Source: Marinihelvus sp942491555 (lineage in GTDB: Bacteria; Pseudomonadota; Gammaproteobacteria; Xanthomonadales; SZUA-36). From it: a DNA stretch of 64,000 nucleotides. Shown here one piece after another: positions 46,590 through 55,199 of this stretch (position 1 is its first letter; each line of letters starts with the position of its first letter). The position numbers and the translations under genes are program-made. The stretch is from contig CALOBN010000005.1 in the NCBI GenBank assembly GCA_942491555.1, positions 558,001 to 622,000 on the forward strand, read 5' to 3'. The notes beneath the pieces were generated by a model, which saw nothing but the letters and a program-made list of their open reading frames with translations, did no database searches and was not told the origin of the DNA.

Positions 46590-47581
46590 TGCTGTGCCTT
46601 CAGCCAGGCCGCTGCGCGCGGCGCGAAGTAGGTAAGTACGCCGTCAGCCCCGGCACGTTTCATGGCCAGCAGGGATTCGATCATCACCGCATCTTCGTCC
46701 AGCCAGCCCTGCATGCCGGCAGCGCGCAGCATCGCGTACTCGCCGGAAACCTGGTAGACCAGGGTCGGCACGCTGAACTCGTCTTTAACGCGGCGCACGA
46801 TATCGAGGTAGGGCATGCCCGGCTTGACCATCACCATATCCGCACCCTCCTGAAGGTCGAGGGATACCTCGTGCAGCGCCTCGTCGCCGTTCGCAGGATC
46901 CATCTGGTAGGTGTACTTGTTGCCACCCTTGAGATTGCCGGCAGAGCCGACAGCGTCCCGGAAGGGGCCATAAAACGAAGAGGCATATTTCGCGGCATAG
47001 GACAAAATCAGGGTGTTTACGTGACCGTCTTCTTCCAGCGCATCGCGAATACTGCCAATGCGGCCGTCCATCATGTCCGAGGGGGCAACGATATCTGCGC
47101 CGGCCTCGGCGTGCGACAAGGCCTGGCGGACCAGAGCCTCGACCGTGCCGTCGTTAGTCACATAACCGTTCTCATCCAGCAGACCGTCTTGCCCGTGCGA
47201 GGTAAACGGATCAAGCGCCACATCGGTTATTACGCCCAGTTCCGGAAGATGTTCCTTGAGGGCGCGCACTGCGCGCTGAGCCAATCCTTCCGGGTTCCAC
47301 GCTTCCTGTGCCTGATCGGATTTAACCTCCGCCGGGGTCACAGGAAACAGGGCTATGGCCGGCACGCCCAGTTCCAGGCAACGTTCTGCCTCGGGCAGCA
47401 AGCGATCGATGCTGAGCCGGTCCACACCGGGCATTGATTCAACTGCATCCTTGCGGTCATGCCCTTCCAGCACGAAAACCGGCCAGATCAGGTCGGCTGC
47501 GGTCAGCGTGTTCTCGCGCATCAGGCGACGGGAAAAGTCATTCGCACGCATGCGCCGCATGCGGGTGGTGGGATAGCTCAT
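46586..47581 (-). CDS. hemB: Delta-aminolevulinic acid dehydratase (porphobilinogen synthase)
   Basis: A 331-aa haem-pathway enzyme condensing two 5-aminolevulinate molecules. The Schiff-base Lys regions are LSYAAKYASSFYGPFRDAVG and MVMVKPGMPYLDIV. The metal-site segment reads DVALDPFTSHGQDG, with Asp/Ala instead of the Cys-rich zinc motif, which marks the magnesium-type enzyme. First gene of the hemB-aroE pair. Confidence 0.96.
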   Translation of the reverse strand: MSYPTTRMRRMRANDFSRRLMRENTLTAADLIWPVFVLEGHDRKDAVESMPGVDRLSIDRLLPEAERCLELGVPAIALFPVTPAEVKSDQAQEAWNPEGLAQRAVRALKEHLPELGVITDVALDPFTSHGQDGLLDENGYVTNDGTVEALVRQALSHAEAGADIVAPSDMMDGRIGSIRDALEEDGHVNTLILSYAAKYASSFYGPFRDAVGSAGNLKGGNKYTYQMDPANGDEALHEVSLDLQEGADMVMVKPGMPYLDIVRRVKDEFSVPTLVYQVSGEYAMLRAAGMQGWLDEDAVMIESLLAMKRAGADGVLTYFAPRAAAWLKAQQ

Positions 47582-47646
47582 GGTCTGGAAATTCCTTGCA
47601 GTAAATTGGGTGGTAACCGGTTCATGGCAGTGTAATTGAGGCGGCC

Positions 47647-48252
47647 TCAGCTTTCAGGCTGCTTGTCGTACCAGCCTGTCATCAGCTCGATCCATCCCTC
47701 CAGGCCCTCTTTGGATTTGGAGGAAAAAACCTGCGCACTGGCGTTTGGTGGCAGTGATTTCCGGAGCTTCAGCAGCGCAGCCTGGGCCGGGCCACGCTTG
47801 AGCTTGTCGGCTTTGGTCATGAGCACATGACAGGGAAGACCCGCGGCGCTGCACCAGTTCATCATCATCTGATCATAGGGTTTCATGGGATGGCGAATAT
47901 CCATGACCAGAATCACGCCGCGCAGGCTACGACGGGTTTCAAAATAGCGTTGCAACACGTCCTGCCAATGGGCTTTCAGTTCCAGCGGGACTTGCGCATA
48001 GCCATAACCGGGCAGGTCGGCAATGCGCCGCTGATCGTCGAGACGGAAAATCACAATTTGCTGGGTTCTGCCGGGTGTTTTGCTGGTTCGGGCCAGCGAC
48101 TTTTGATCGCACAGGACATTGATTGCACTGGATTTTCCAGCGTTGGAGCGTCCGGCTATAGCGATCTCGACACCCTCGTCAGGCGGTAGTTGGTTCAGGT
48201 GGTGGGCGGCGAGAACGTATTCGGCTTGTCGAAACGGGTTTACGGGCTTCAC
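47647..48252 (-). CDS. engB: Ribosome biogenesis GTP-binding protein EngB (YsxC/YihA)
   Basis: A 201-aa GTPase involved in large-subunit assembly. G1 is AGRSNAGKSS (usually GRSNVGKSS), the switch region is KTPGRTQQI, G3 is DLPGYGYA and G4 is TKADKL. GTG 48252 is preferred because AGGTGA lies 8 bases upstream; GTG 48264 is an alternative. The order engB, cytochrome c4, dsbA near polA matches Pseudomonas. Confidence 0.93.
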   Translation of the reverse strand: MKPVNPFRQAEYVLAAHHLNQLPPDEGVEIAIAGRSNAGKSSAINVLCDQKSLARTSKTPGRTQQIVIFRLDDQRRIADLPGYGYAQVPLELKAHWQDVLQRYFETRRSLRGVILVMDIRHPMKPYDQMMMNWCSAAGLPCHVLMTKADKLKRGPAQAALLKLRKSLPPNASAQVFSSKSKEGLEGWIELMTGWYDKQPES

Positions 48253-48375
48253 AATTTCATTCACCTGTCTGCAATAAGGTGCTGGAACGCAGCATATGAA
48301 AGCGGGATAATACCGTAGATATCCCGGAACCAATCCAGTCTTTGAATCTCCCCGTGCGGGGATGGAGAAACCCTG

Positions 48376-48999
48376 ATGAAAGCACTGCTTGGCGTAGCCG
48401 CCAGTTTACTACTGATGATTTCAATTAACGCGGTCGCCCAGGGCGACCCTGAAGCAGGTCAGCAGAAATCCTTAACCTGTGCCGCCTGCCACGGTGCGGA
48501 CGGTAACAGCGTGGTCCCCATGTGGCCAAAAATCGCCGGCCAGCACGAGGCCTACCTGACACGCCACATCACGCTCATTCGGGACGGAGCGCGGCCCGTT
48601 CCCGAAATGATGGGTATCGTGGCCATGCTTTCAGACCAGGATATTGCTGATCTGTCGGCCTATTATGCGGGCCAGACCATGAGCCCGGGCATTGCCGATG
48701 AAGCGCTGGTTGCAGCCGGTGAACAGTTGTACCTCGCCGGCAATTCGTCGGAAGGCGTTCCCGCGTGCGCTGCATGCCACGGACCGGCCGGGGAAGGTAA
48801 CCCCCTGACCGGCTATCCCTGGGTGGGTGGTCAGCATGCCACCTACACCGCCAGCATGCTTACCAGGTACCGGGACGGTGAGCAGTGGGGCGAGGATGAC
48901 GGCAACAGCCAGGTAATGACGGTTGTTGCGAAAGGTCTCAGCGATGAGGACATTCTCGCGGTCGCCAGCTACATCCAGGGCCTGTATCGCGACGAGTAA
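48376..48999 (+). CDS. Dihaem cytochrome c4
   Basis: A 207-aa periplasmic electron carrier with a signal peptide (about 1-22) and two class I cytochrome c domains. Haem-binding motifs are CAACH at 35-39 and CAACH at 131-135, with likely Met ligands in each domain. It would donate electrons to a terminal oxidase. A hairpin-like CCCCGTGCGGGG lies just upstream (48350-48361). Confidence 0.94.
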   Translation: MKALLGVAASLLLMISINAVAQGDPEAGQQKSLTCAACHGADGNSVVPMWPKIAGQHEAYLTRHITLIRDGARPVPEMMGIVAMLSDQDIADLSAYYAGQTMSPGIADEALVAAGEQLYLAGNSSEGVPACAACHGPAGEGNPLTGYPWVGGQHATYTASMLTRYRDGEQWGEDDGNSQVMTVVAKGLSDEDILAVASYIQGLYRDE

Positions 49000-49070
49000 G
49001 TCCATTTGGCGATGGAACCCACCGGCCTGAACGTGGTCTGTTTGTTCTGATAAGAGGAGACAACAACCCC

Positions 49071-49757
49071 ATGAACAAGATGCTTATTGCTTTGAGCTTG
49101 CTGTTAACAAGCGGTGTCGCTGCAGCGCAGGATACGGTTGGTGGTTATCAGGAAGGCGTGCACTACTACAAAATTGAAACACCTGAAAACTACCGTCCGG
49201 TGGACGGTGTCAAGGTGACCGAGGTGTTTTCCTACCTCTGCAACCATTGCGCCACGTTTGAACCTTATGTGCAGGCCTGGAAAGTGCGCCAGCCCGAAGT
49301 GGTCCAGTTCTCCCGTATTCCGGTTGAGTTCGGCCGGCCAATCTGGTCAATGTACGCCCGCGCTTATGTGACCGCCAGCTTGCTTGGGGCCGGCGAAGAT
49401 GCCCATGTGGCGATGATGGACGCGCTGTGGAAAGACGGCGACCAGATGCGCAGCATGGAGCAGATTGCAGAGTTCTATGCAGATTTCGGGATTGAGCCTG
49501 AACAGTTTATGGCGACTTCCCAGTCGTTCGCGGTCGACATGCGCGTCAAGAACGAACAAAAAATTGTCCGTGACGCGGGTGTGAGCGGTACGCCGAGCAT
49601 GCTGGTCAACGGTAAGTACCGGGTCAGCGCCGGCGGTTCAGTGACCAGCTTCGACGCGATGCTGGCCATTGTTGATGCACTGGTGGCCGAGGAAGCGATG
49701 AGCATGGAAATGGCTTTGGCAGAACCTGGCGAAGTGATCGAGGTTGCTGCCGAATAG
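49071..49757 (+). CDS. dsbA: DsbA-type thiol:disulfide oxidoreductase with CNHC active site
   Basis: A 228-aa periplasmic protein with a signal peptide (MNKMLIALSLLLTSGVAAAQ) and a thioredoxin fold interrupted by a helical domain. The active site is Cys57-Asn-His-Cys60 (EVFSYLCNHCATFEP); E. coli DsbA has CPHC. The cis-Pro loop is GVSGTPSMLV. It is expected to introduce disulfides into exported proteins. The altered dipeptide may change redox potential. GAGGAGA precedes the ATG. Confidence 0.92.
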   Translation: MNKMLIALSLLLTSGVAAAQDTVGGYQEGVHYYKIETPENYRPVDGVKVTEVFSYLCNHCATFEPYVQAWKVRQPEVVQFSRIPVEFGRPIWSMYARAYVTASLLGAGEDAHVAMMDALWKDGDQMRSMEQIAEFYADFGIEPEQFMATSQSFAVDMRVKNEQKIVRDAGVSGTPSMLVNGKYRVSAGGSVTSFDAMLAIVDALVAEEAMSMEMALAEPGEVIEVAAE

Positions 49758-49760
49758 GGA

Positions 49761-50552
49761 TCAGTTCGCCTGCACGAGCAGGCGCGCACCAACCAGTAAC
49801 AGAAAGATGCCGAAAGCCCGCCGCACCTGTTGCGGCGGGCTTTTGTGTACCAGCCAGGCGCCTATGGGTGCAGTGATTACGCTGGCAATGGCGATACCGG
49901 CAACTGCGGGCAGGTGAATGTAGCCCAGGCTGTCGGTAGTGCCGCGGCTGAGACCAAAAAACATGGCTGAACCTGCCAGTGCAATCGGGTAGCCGCAGGC
50001 TGCCGCGGTGGCCACGGCAGCCTGGGCGCGAACCCCGTGCCACATCAGCCAGGGTGCTGTCATACTGCCACCGCCGATGCCTACCAGGCTGGATATTCCG
50101 CCAATGCCCAGGCCGACGGCGGTTGAGCCGGCCCGGCCCGGCAGAGGGTGACTGCCCTCCCTGGCTTTGAGAAACAACAGCTGCAGGCCGGCCAGCACGG
50201 CAAAGATGCCGCAGATCTGGGCCAGTGGCCGGGTTGGAACCTGGTCCGCCACCCACGCGCCGGTGGCTGCCCCGAGCAGCAGCCCGGGCAGCAGGCTTTT
50301 AACCACCGACCAGTCAATCGCATGGCGGCGCTGGTGTGCCCAGATGGAGCTCAGGGAGGTGGCCAGCATGGTGGTGAGGGATGTGGCCACGGCCATATGG
50401 CTGGATATCGCTGCGGTTGCCGGGTCGCGCGCGAACACATGTATCAGGGCCGGGACAATAATCAGTCCACCGCCGATACCCAGATACCCGGCCGCGAGAC
50501 CAGCTACCAGGCCGATCAGGGCGAACTCCCACAAAACCTGGGGGTCAATCAT
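49761..50552 (-). CDS. TauE/SafE (TSUP) family membrane exporter
   Basis: A 263-aa integral membrane protein with about eight hydrophobic segments and TSUP-type glycine-rich motifs (LVAGLAAGYLGIGGGLIIVPAL near the N-terminus; ISSLVGIGGGSMTAPWL in the second half). The family exports sulfite, sulfoacetate or related anions; the substrate here is not determinable. It ends 3 bases from dsbA, convergently. Confidence 0.9.
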   Translation of the reverse strand: MIDPQVLWEFALIGLVAGLAAGYLGIGGGLIIVPALIHVFARDPATAAISSHMAVATSLTTMLATSLSSIWAHQRRHAIDWSVVKSLLPGLLLGAATGAWVADQVPTRPLAQICGIFAVLAGLQLLFLKAREGSHPLPGRAGSTAVGLGIGGISSLVGIGGGSMTAPWLMWHGVRAQAAVATAAACGYPIALAGSAMFFGLSRGTTDSLGYIHLPAVAGIAIASVITAPIGAWLVHKSPPQQVRRAFGIFLLLVGARLLVQAN

Positions 50553-50639
50553 GTGCCGCAGTCACAGTAGTTGAGCGCCGGGACTGATTTTTGTAAAAGG
50601 CTGCTTGCCGAATGGGCAGGATTTTCATAGGGTGTTGGC

Positions 50640-52679
50640 ATGATGTTACAAACGATGATCAGCATAGCTCAGGGTGGTATTCATCGCCTGCAGCTCATGC
50701 TGCTCACCGGATTGCTTGTGCTGGTTTTTACACCGGCCGTCACAGCTGATGCAGATACCCAGGCGGATCTGAGAAAGGACTTTGAAAAAGCCTGGGCTGC
50801 TGCCCGCGAGGGTCGTCGCGATGAGTTTGAGCGGCTTGGCCCGGGCTTGCAAAACTACATCCTGTATCCCTATTGGCAGTACGAAGATTATCGTCATCGC
50901 CGGGCACAGGTCGCGCCGGCCACCATGGACGCGTTCCTGCAGGCGCATGCGGACTGGGCATTTACCCCGGGGCTGCGCACCGCCTGGTTGAGAACCCTGG
51001 GTAAGAACCGCCGTTGGTCTGATCTGCTGAGCTATGGCGAGGGTTCCACGAACACCGAGGTGCGCTGTTTTGTGGCCCAGGCCCGGCTGCGCAACGGCGA
51101 TCTCGATGGCTTGATGACCGAGGCGCGCGAACTGTGGACGGTGGGCAACAGCCAGCCGGATGCCTGCGACCCTTTGTTCGACTGGTTCGCTGCCCAGGGT
51201 GGCATCACCGGCGAACTGGCCTGGGAACGGATTCGCCTGGCCATGGCTGAGGGCAACCCCCGCCTGACTCTTTTCCTGGCCCGCTATGTGCCGGCGCCGC
51301 AACGGGAATGGCTGGACCGCTGGCAGCGCTTTGATATGGATCGCTACCGGCAGCTGAACCGTGCGCGCAGCTGGCATGATTCGGAGCTCACGCGAATGAT
51401 CGCCGCTGAGTCACTGCGCAGCCTGGCGCGCATTGACCCGGCCAGCGCCATGCAACTGTTTGGGCCGCTGTCACGGCATTTCGCCTGGTCAGACGCAACC
51501 CGCGGAGACCTCATGCGTGAGGTGGCGTTATGGGCGGCTGTTGACCTTGATGTTGACGCCCTCGCGTTCATCCCGGAGGTGCCTCCTGCTTACCGTAACG
51601 ATCAGTTACTGGAATGGTGGGCCAGGCTTGCGATGAGCACCGGTGACTGGATGACCGTGGCTGAGGCCATCTCCGGCATGAGTGAGGAGGCGGCCAGCGA
51701 TGACCGCTGGCGCTACTGGAAAGCGCGCAGCGCGCTCAACACGGGGCAGCTCACGGCCGGAAACGCACTACTGGAAGCGCTTGCCACATCCACCAACTAC
51801 TATGGCTTCCTGGCTGCTGATGCACTGGATGCGCCCTATACCATTTGTCCTGCAGAGCCGCCGGTTACCGAGGTGCAAATTGAAGCACTGATGAATTCGC
51901 CGCGCTTTCAGCGCGCCCTGGAGTTGCACCAGGTCGACCTGGATAACTGGGCCCGCGCCGAGTGGGCCCGCGCGGCTGCAGCGTTGCCGGCTGAACAATT
52001 GAAGGTCGCCGCAGGTCTGGCGCGTCGCGAGGGCTGGTATGACCGGGTTATTTTCGCCCTGGGCGACAGCGGTGAGCTGAGCTTTTACGAATGGCGTTTT
52101 CCCGTTATTTTCACCGACCTGATCATGGAGGCCGCCGGTGACTATGACCTTGATGCGGCCTACCTGCTTGGCATCATGCGCTCAGAAAGCGCCATGATGG
52201 AGACCGCCCGGTCGCCTGCCGGTGCGCTGGGGCTGATGCAGGTCATGCCGGCCACCGCGCGCACGCTCTCGCGCAAGCACGGGCTGCCCTACCAGGCCTC
52301 TTCTGAATTACTGCAAGGCCCCAACAATATCGACTTTGGCGCCGTCTACCTGCGCGACCTTTTGAATGATTATGATCAGAACCCGGTGCTGGTTTCCGGT
52401 GCTTACAATGCCGGGCCGAACGCCGTTGCACGTTGGCTGGGAACCCGCAAACTGGACGAGGCCGCGCAATGGATCGAGACGCTGCCCTACTATGAAACCC
52501 GCGATTACATCCCGCGTGTCCTGACCTTCACAACACTCTACGACTGGCGGCTTCAAAAACCGGTGCGGCGCATTTCAAGCCGTATGCCGGGCATAGAATC
52601 CGGTACCATAGCCAACGATTCCACAGTTGAAATCGTGTGCCGTGCCTTCCCGGGTGAAGCGCCGCGGACCGGTCCCTAA
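50640..52679 (+). CDS. slt: Soluble lytic murein transglycosylase
   Basis: A 679-aa periplasmic enzyme that cleaves peptidoglycan to 1,6-anhydromuramic products. A signal peptide (about 1-36) is followed by a long alpha-helical superhelix (U and L domains) and a C-terminal lysozyme-like catalytic domain. Catalytic Glu516 is in LGIMRSESAMMETARSPAGA; LGLMQVMPATARTLS and SGAYNAGPNAVARWLG complete the site. Length is close to E. coli Slt70. Confidence 0.95.
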   Translation: MMLQTMISIAQGGIHRLQLMLLTGLLVLVFTPAVTADADTQADLRKDFEKAWAAAREGRRDEFERLGPGLQNYILYPYWQYEDYRHRRAQVAPATMDAFLQAHADWAFTPGLRTAWLRTLGKNRRWSDLLSYGEGSTNTEVRCFVAQARLRNGDLDGLMTEARELWTVGNSQPDACDPLFDWFAAQGGITGELAWERIRLAMAEGNPRLTLFLARYVPAPQREWLDRWQRFDMDRYRQLNRARSWHDSELTRMIAAESLRSLARIDPASAMQLFGPLSRHFAWSDATRGDLMREVALWAAVDLDVDALAFIPEVPPAYRNDQLLEWWARLAMSTGDWMTVAEAISGMSEEAASDDRWRYWKARSALNTGQLTAGNALLEALATSTNYYGFLAADALDAPYTICPAEPPVTEVQIEALMNSPRFQRALELHQVDLDNWARAEWARAAAALPAEQLKVAAGLARREGWYDRVIFALGDSGELSFYEWRFPVIFTDLIMEAAGDYDLDAAYLLGIMRSESAMMETARSPAGALGLMQVMPATARTLSRKHGLPYQASSELLQGPNNIDFGAVYLRDLLNDYDQNPVLVSGAYNAGPNAVARWLGTRKLDEAAQWIETLPYYETRDYIPRVLTFTTLYDWRLQKPVRRISSRMPGIESGTIANDSTVEIVCRAFPGEAPRTGP

Positions 52680-52683
52680 AACC

Positions 52684-53625
52684 ATGCAGATAGTTACCAT
52701 TGGCGGAAGCGGCTTTCTAGGGCTGCATGTTGCACAGGCTCTTGCCGACGCAGGCCACCACAATTCCATCCTGACGCGTGATGCGGCCGCGCTGGGTAAA
52801 TTTCGCCTTCTTAACGGCGTCACTACGCGCAATGCAGATGTCTTTGATGCCAATCAGCTCGCCATGCAGATGCGTGATGCGGACGCCGTGGTCAGCATGG
52901 CCGGCATCCTTAATGAGTCCGGATCTGATGGCAAGGGCTTTCACCGGGTTCATGTCGAGCTGGTTGAGCGAATCATCGAGGCCTGCGCGAGCACCGGTGT
53001 CCGGCGCGTACTGCACGTCAGCGCCCTGGGCGCCGGACAGGGTGAGAGTCACTACCAGAAAAGCAAGGGTGAAGCCGAGGCCTTGCTCGCCGCCAGCGGG
53101 CTGGATGTGACGATCTTCCGCCCGTCGGTCATCTTTGGTCGTGGCGACAGTTTTTTCAATCGTTTTGCGGCCTTACTGAAACTGGCGCCGGTCATGCCAT
53201 TGGCCTGTCCGGACAGTACCTTGCAGCCGGTCTGGTCTGGAGATGTGGCGGCAGCCATGCGCATTGCGCTGGATGAAAACCAGGGCATCAATGCTGTCTG
53301 GGAGCTGGGTGGTCCGCAGGTCTACACGCTGAAAGAACTGGTAGCCTGGACCGCTCACACGCTTGGCTTGCGCCGCACGATTATTGGCCTGCCCAAGGGG
53401 CTGTCACGACTGCAGGCCTCGGTGATGGATTTTGTACCGGGGAAACCTTTTTCCACAGACAATTTCCGCTCCCTGCAGGTCGGCAATGTGACCGACAACA
53501 ATGCCTTACCCGGGCTTGGCATCACACCGGCCAGTATTGATGCCGTGGTGCCTGAATATCTGTGCGAGTCCCCGCGCCAATCGCGGCTGGACCAGTCCCG
53601 ACGCAAGAAGCAGCAGCGTGTCTGA
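52684..53625 (+). CDS. NDUFA9-like NAD(P)-binding epimerase/SDR protein
   Basis: A 313-aa atypical extended SDR. The Rossmann motif IGGSGFLGLHVAQAL is at the N-terminus; AVVSMAGILNESGSDGKGFHRVHV, VLHVSALGAG and YQKSKGEAE (YxxxK) follow. It matches the complex I NDUFA9-like group often annotated in bacteria. Substrate unknown. ATG 52684 is 4 bases after the slt stop; the end overlaps the cca start by 8 bases. Confidence 0.87.
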   Translation: MQIVTIGGSGFLGLHVAQALADAGHHNSILTRDAAALGKFRLLNGVTTRNADVFDANQLAMQMRDADAVVSMAGILNESGSDGKGFHRVHVELVERIIEACASTGVRRVLHVSALGAGQGESHYQKSKGEAEALLAASGLDVTIFRPSVIFGRGDSFFNRFAALLKLAPVMPLACPDSTLQPVWSGDVAAAMRIALDENQGINAVWELGGPQVYTLKELVAWTAHTLGLRRTIIGLPKGLSRLQASVMDFVPGKPFSTDNFRSLQVGNVTDNNALPGLGITPASIDAVVPEYLCESPRQSRLDQSRRKKQQRV

Positions 53626-54850
53626 AACCCTCTATCTCGTTGGCGGCGCAATCCGTGACGAGATGCTCGGTCTGCCGGTGCGTGAGCGTGACTGGGTCAT
53701 TACCGGGGCCACGCCTCGAGGGCTGCTGGACCGCGGTTATCGGCAGGTCGGCGCCTCGTTTCCGGTGTTCCTGCACCCGGATACCAACGAGGAATATGCC
53801 CTGGCCCGTACCGAGCGTAAACAGGGGCGCGGCTACCATGGTTTTACCGTGGATTTTGATCCGGGCATTCGCATCGAACAGGATCTGGAACGCCGCGACC
53901 TGACCATCAACGCGATGGCGCGCGGGCCCGACGGGGCGCTGGTCGACCCGTATGGCGGCGCGCAGGATCTTCAGGACCGCGTGTTACGCCATGTGTCTCC
54001 GGCATTCAGCGAGGACCCGCTCAGGGTGCTGCGGGTTGCGCGTTTCGCGGCGCGCTTTGCCGGCCTTGGTTTTACCGTGCACGAAGATACCCGGGCGCTG
54101 ATGCAGGGCCTGGTCCAGCAAGGCGAGCTTGATCACCTGGTGCCAGAGCGCGCCTGGACCGAGGTGCGCAAGGCCATGCATACTCCGCAGCCCTCGATAT
54201 TTATCGAAGTTTTGCGCGATTGCGGCGCGCTGGCCGTGTTGTTGCCCGAGGTTGAAGCATTGTTTGGGGTACCCCAAAACGCACAGTACCACCCGGAAAT
54301 CGATTCCGGACTGCACACGCTGATGGCGCTGGATGCGGCCGCCCGCGCTGAAAGTTCTGAAGACGCCCGCGTGGCTGTGCTGTTGCATGACCTGGGCAAG
54401 GGGCTCACGCCCGCCAACGAGCTGCCGTCCCATCGTGGTCATGAGACTGCCGGTTTACCGCTGGTGGAATCGGTCTGTCAGCGTTTTCGCGTACCCAACA
54501 ATACCCGGCGCACTGCCTTGCAGGTGTGCGAGTTTCATCTGCGCTGTCACCGCATTCTGGAGGCCCGGCCCGCCACGGTCATGCGCCTCCTGGAAGGACT
54601 GGATGCCATACGACAGCCGGATATCACGGATTTCCTGGCTGCCTGCAAGGCCGATTACCAGGGGCGTGCCGGCTGGCAAGAGCGCGAATATCCGCAGGCA
54701 GACCGGCTGTTGGCCGCGCTGGCAGCCGCGCGCGAAGTGAAGTCAAAGACCCTGATCGATCAAGGCCTTAGCGGTCCCGCGCTGGGTGAGGGCTTACGTA
54801 GCGCCCGGGTTGAAGCGATTGGCAATCTGCCGGTCAAACCAGGGCAGTAA
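53618..54850 (+). CDS. cca: CCA-adding tRNA nucleotidyltransferase
   Basis: A 410-aa class II nucleotidyltransferase that adds or repairs the tRNA 3' CCA. The catalytic region is YLVGGAIRDEMLGLPVRERDWV; RRDLTINAMA and DPLRVLRVARFAARF are nucleotide/tRNA-binding blocks. An HD phosphohydrolase domain follows (VAVLLHDLGKG, SHRGHE). GTG 53618 gives the family start SETLYLVGGAIRD and overlaps the preceding gene. The last 57 bases overlap the convergent VanZ gene. Confidence 0.95.
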   Translation: MSETLYLVGGAIRDEMLGLPVRERDWVITGATPRGLLDRGYRQVGASFPVFLHPDTNEEYALARTERKQGRGYHGFTVDFDPGIRIEQDLERRDLTINAMARGPDGALVDPYGGAQDLQDRVLRHVSPAFSEDPLRVLRVARFAARFAGLGFTVHEDTRALMQGLVQQGELDHLVPERAWTEVRKAMHTPQPSIFIEVLRDCGALAVLLPEVEALFGVPQNAQYHPEIDSGLHTLMALDAAARAESSEDARVAVLLHDLGKGLTPANELPSHRGHETAGLPLVESVCQRFRVPNNTRRTALQVCEFHLRCHRILEARPATVMRLLEGLDAIRQPDITDFLAACKADYQGRAGWQEREYPQADRLLAALAAAREVKSKTLIDQGLSGPALGEGLRSARVEAIGNLPVKPGQ

Positions 54851-55192
54851 CAGGGCCAGCGGGCTGGGCAGCAGCAACAGTGCTGCGACCACGCCAAAGC
54901 TGTTAGCCAGCGCGTCCCAGCGGTCCAATTGACGGTAGCCGGTAAATGACTGGGCAATCTCCAGCCCGATACCCAGCGCGATCAGGGCTACTGCCCACAG
55001 CCACCTGCGTTGTGGTTGCACCATGCCCCACCAGAACATCATCGCGCCGTAGGCAATGGCGTGATAGATCTTGTCAGCGCCTGGAGCAGAGACCGGGCCC
55101 TGGACACTCATCAGTGACAGGGCGACAACAACCGCCACCATCAGCCAACCCAGTGCCATCCACCAGGGCTTGTAGTGAAGTGTGTTGCTCAT
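54794..55192 (-). CDS. VanZ-family membrane protein
   Basis: A 132-aa protein with about four hydrophobic segments and VanZ-like signatures (ADKIYHAIAYGAMMFWWG; GLEIAQSFTGYRQLDRWDALANSFG). VanZ-like proteins are of poorly known function. The start ATG 55192 lies 8 bases beyond the MidA stop, suggesting cotranscription. The C-terminal 57 bases are antisense to the end of cca. Confidence 0.85.
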   Translation of the reverse strand: MSNTLHYKPWWMALGWLMVAVVVALSLMSVQGPVSAPGADKIYHAIAYGAMMFWWGMVQPQRRWLWAVALIALGIGLEIAQSFTGYRQLDRWDALANSFGVVAALLLLPSPLALLLPWFDRQIANRFNPGAT

Positions 55193-55199
55193 ATTGAGC

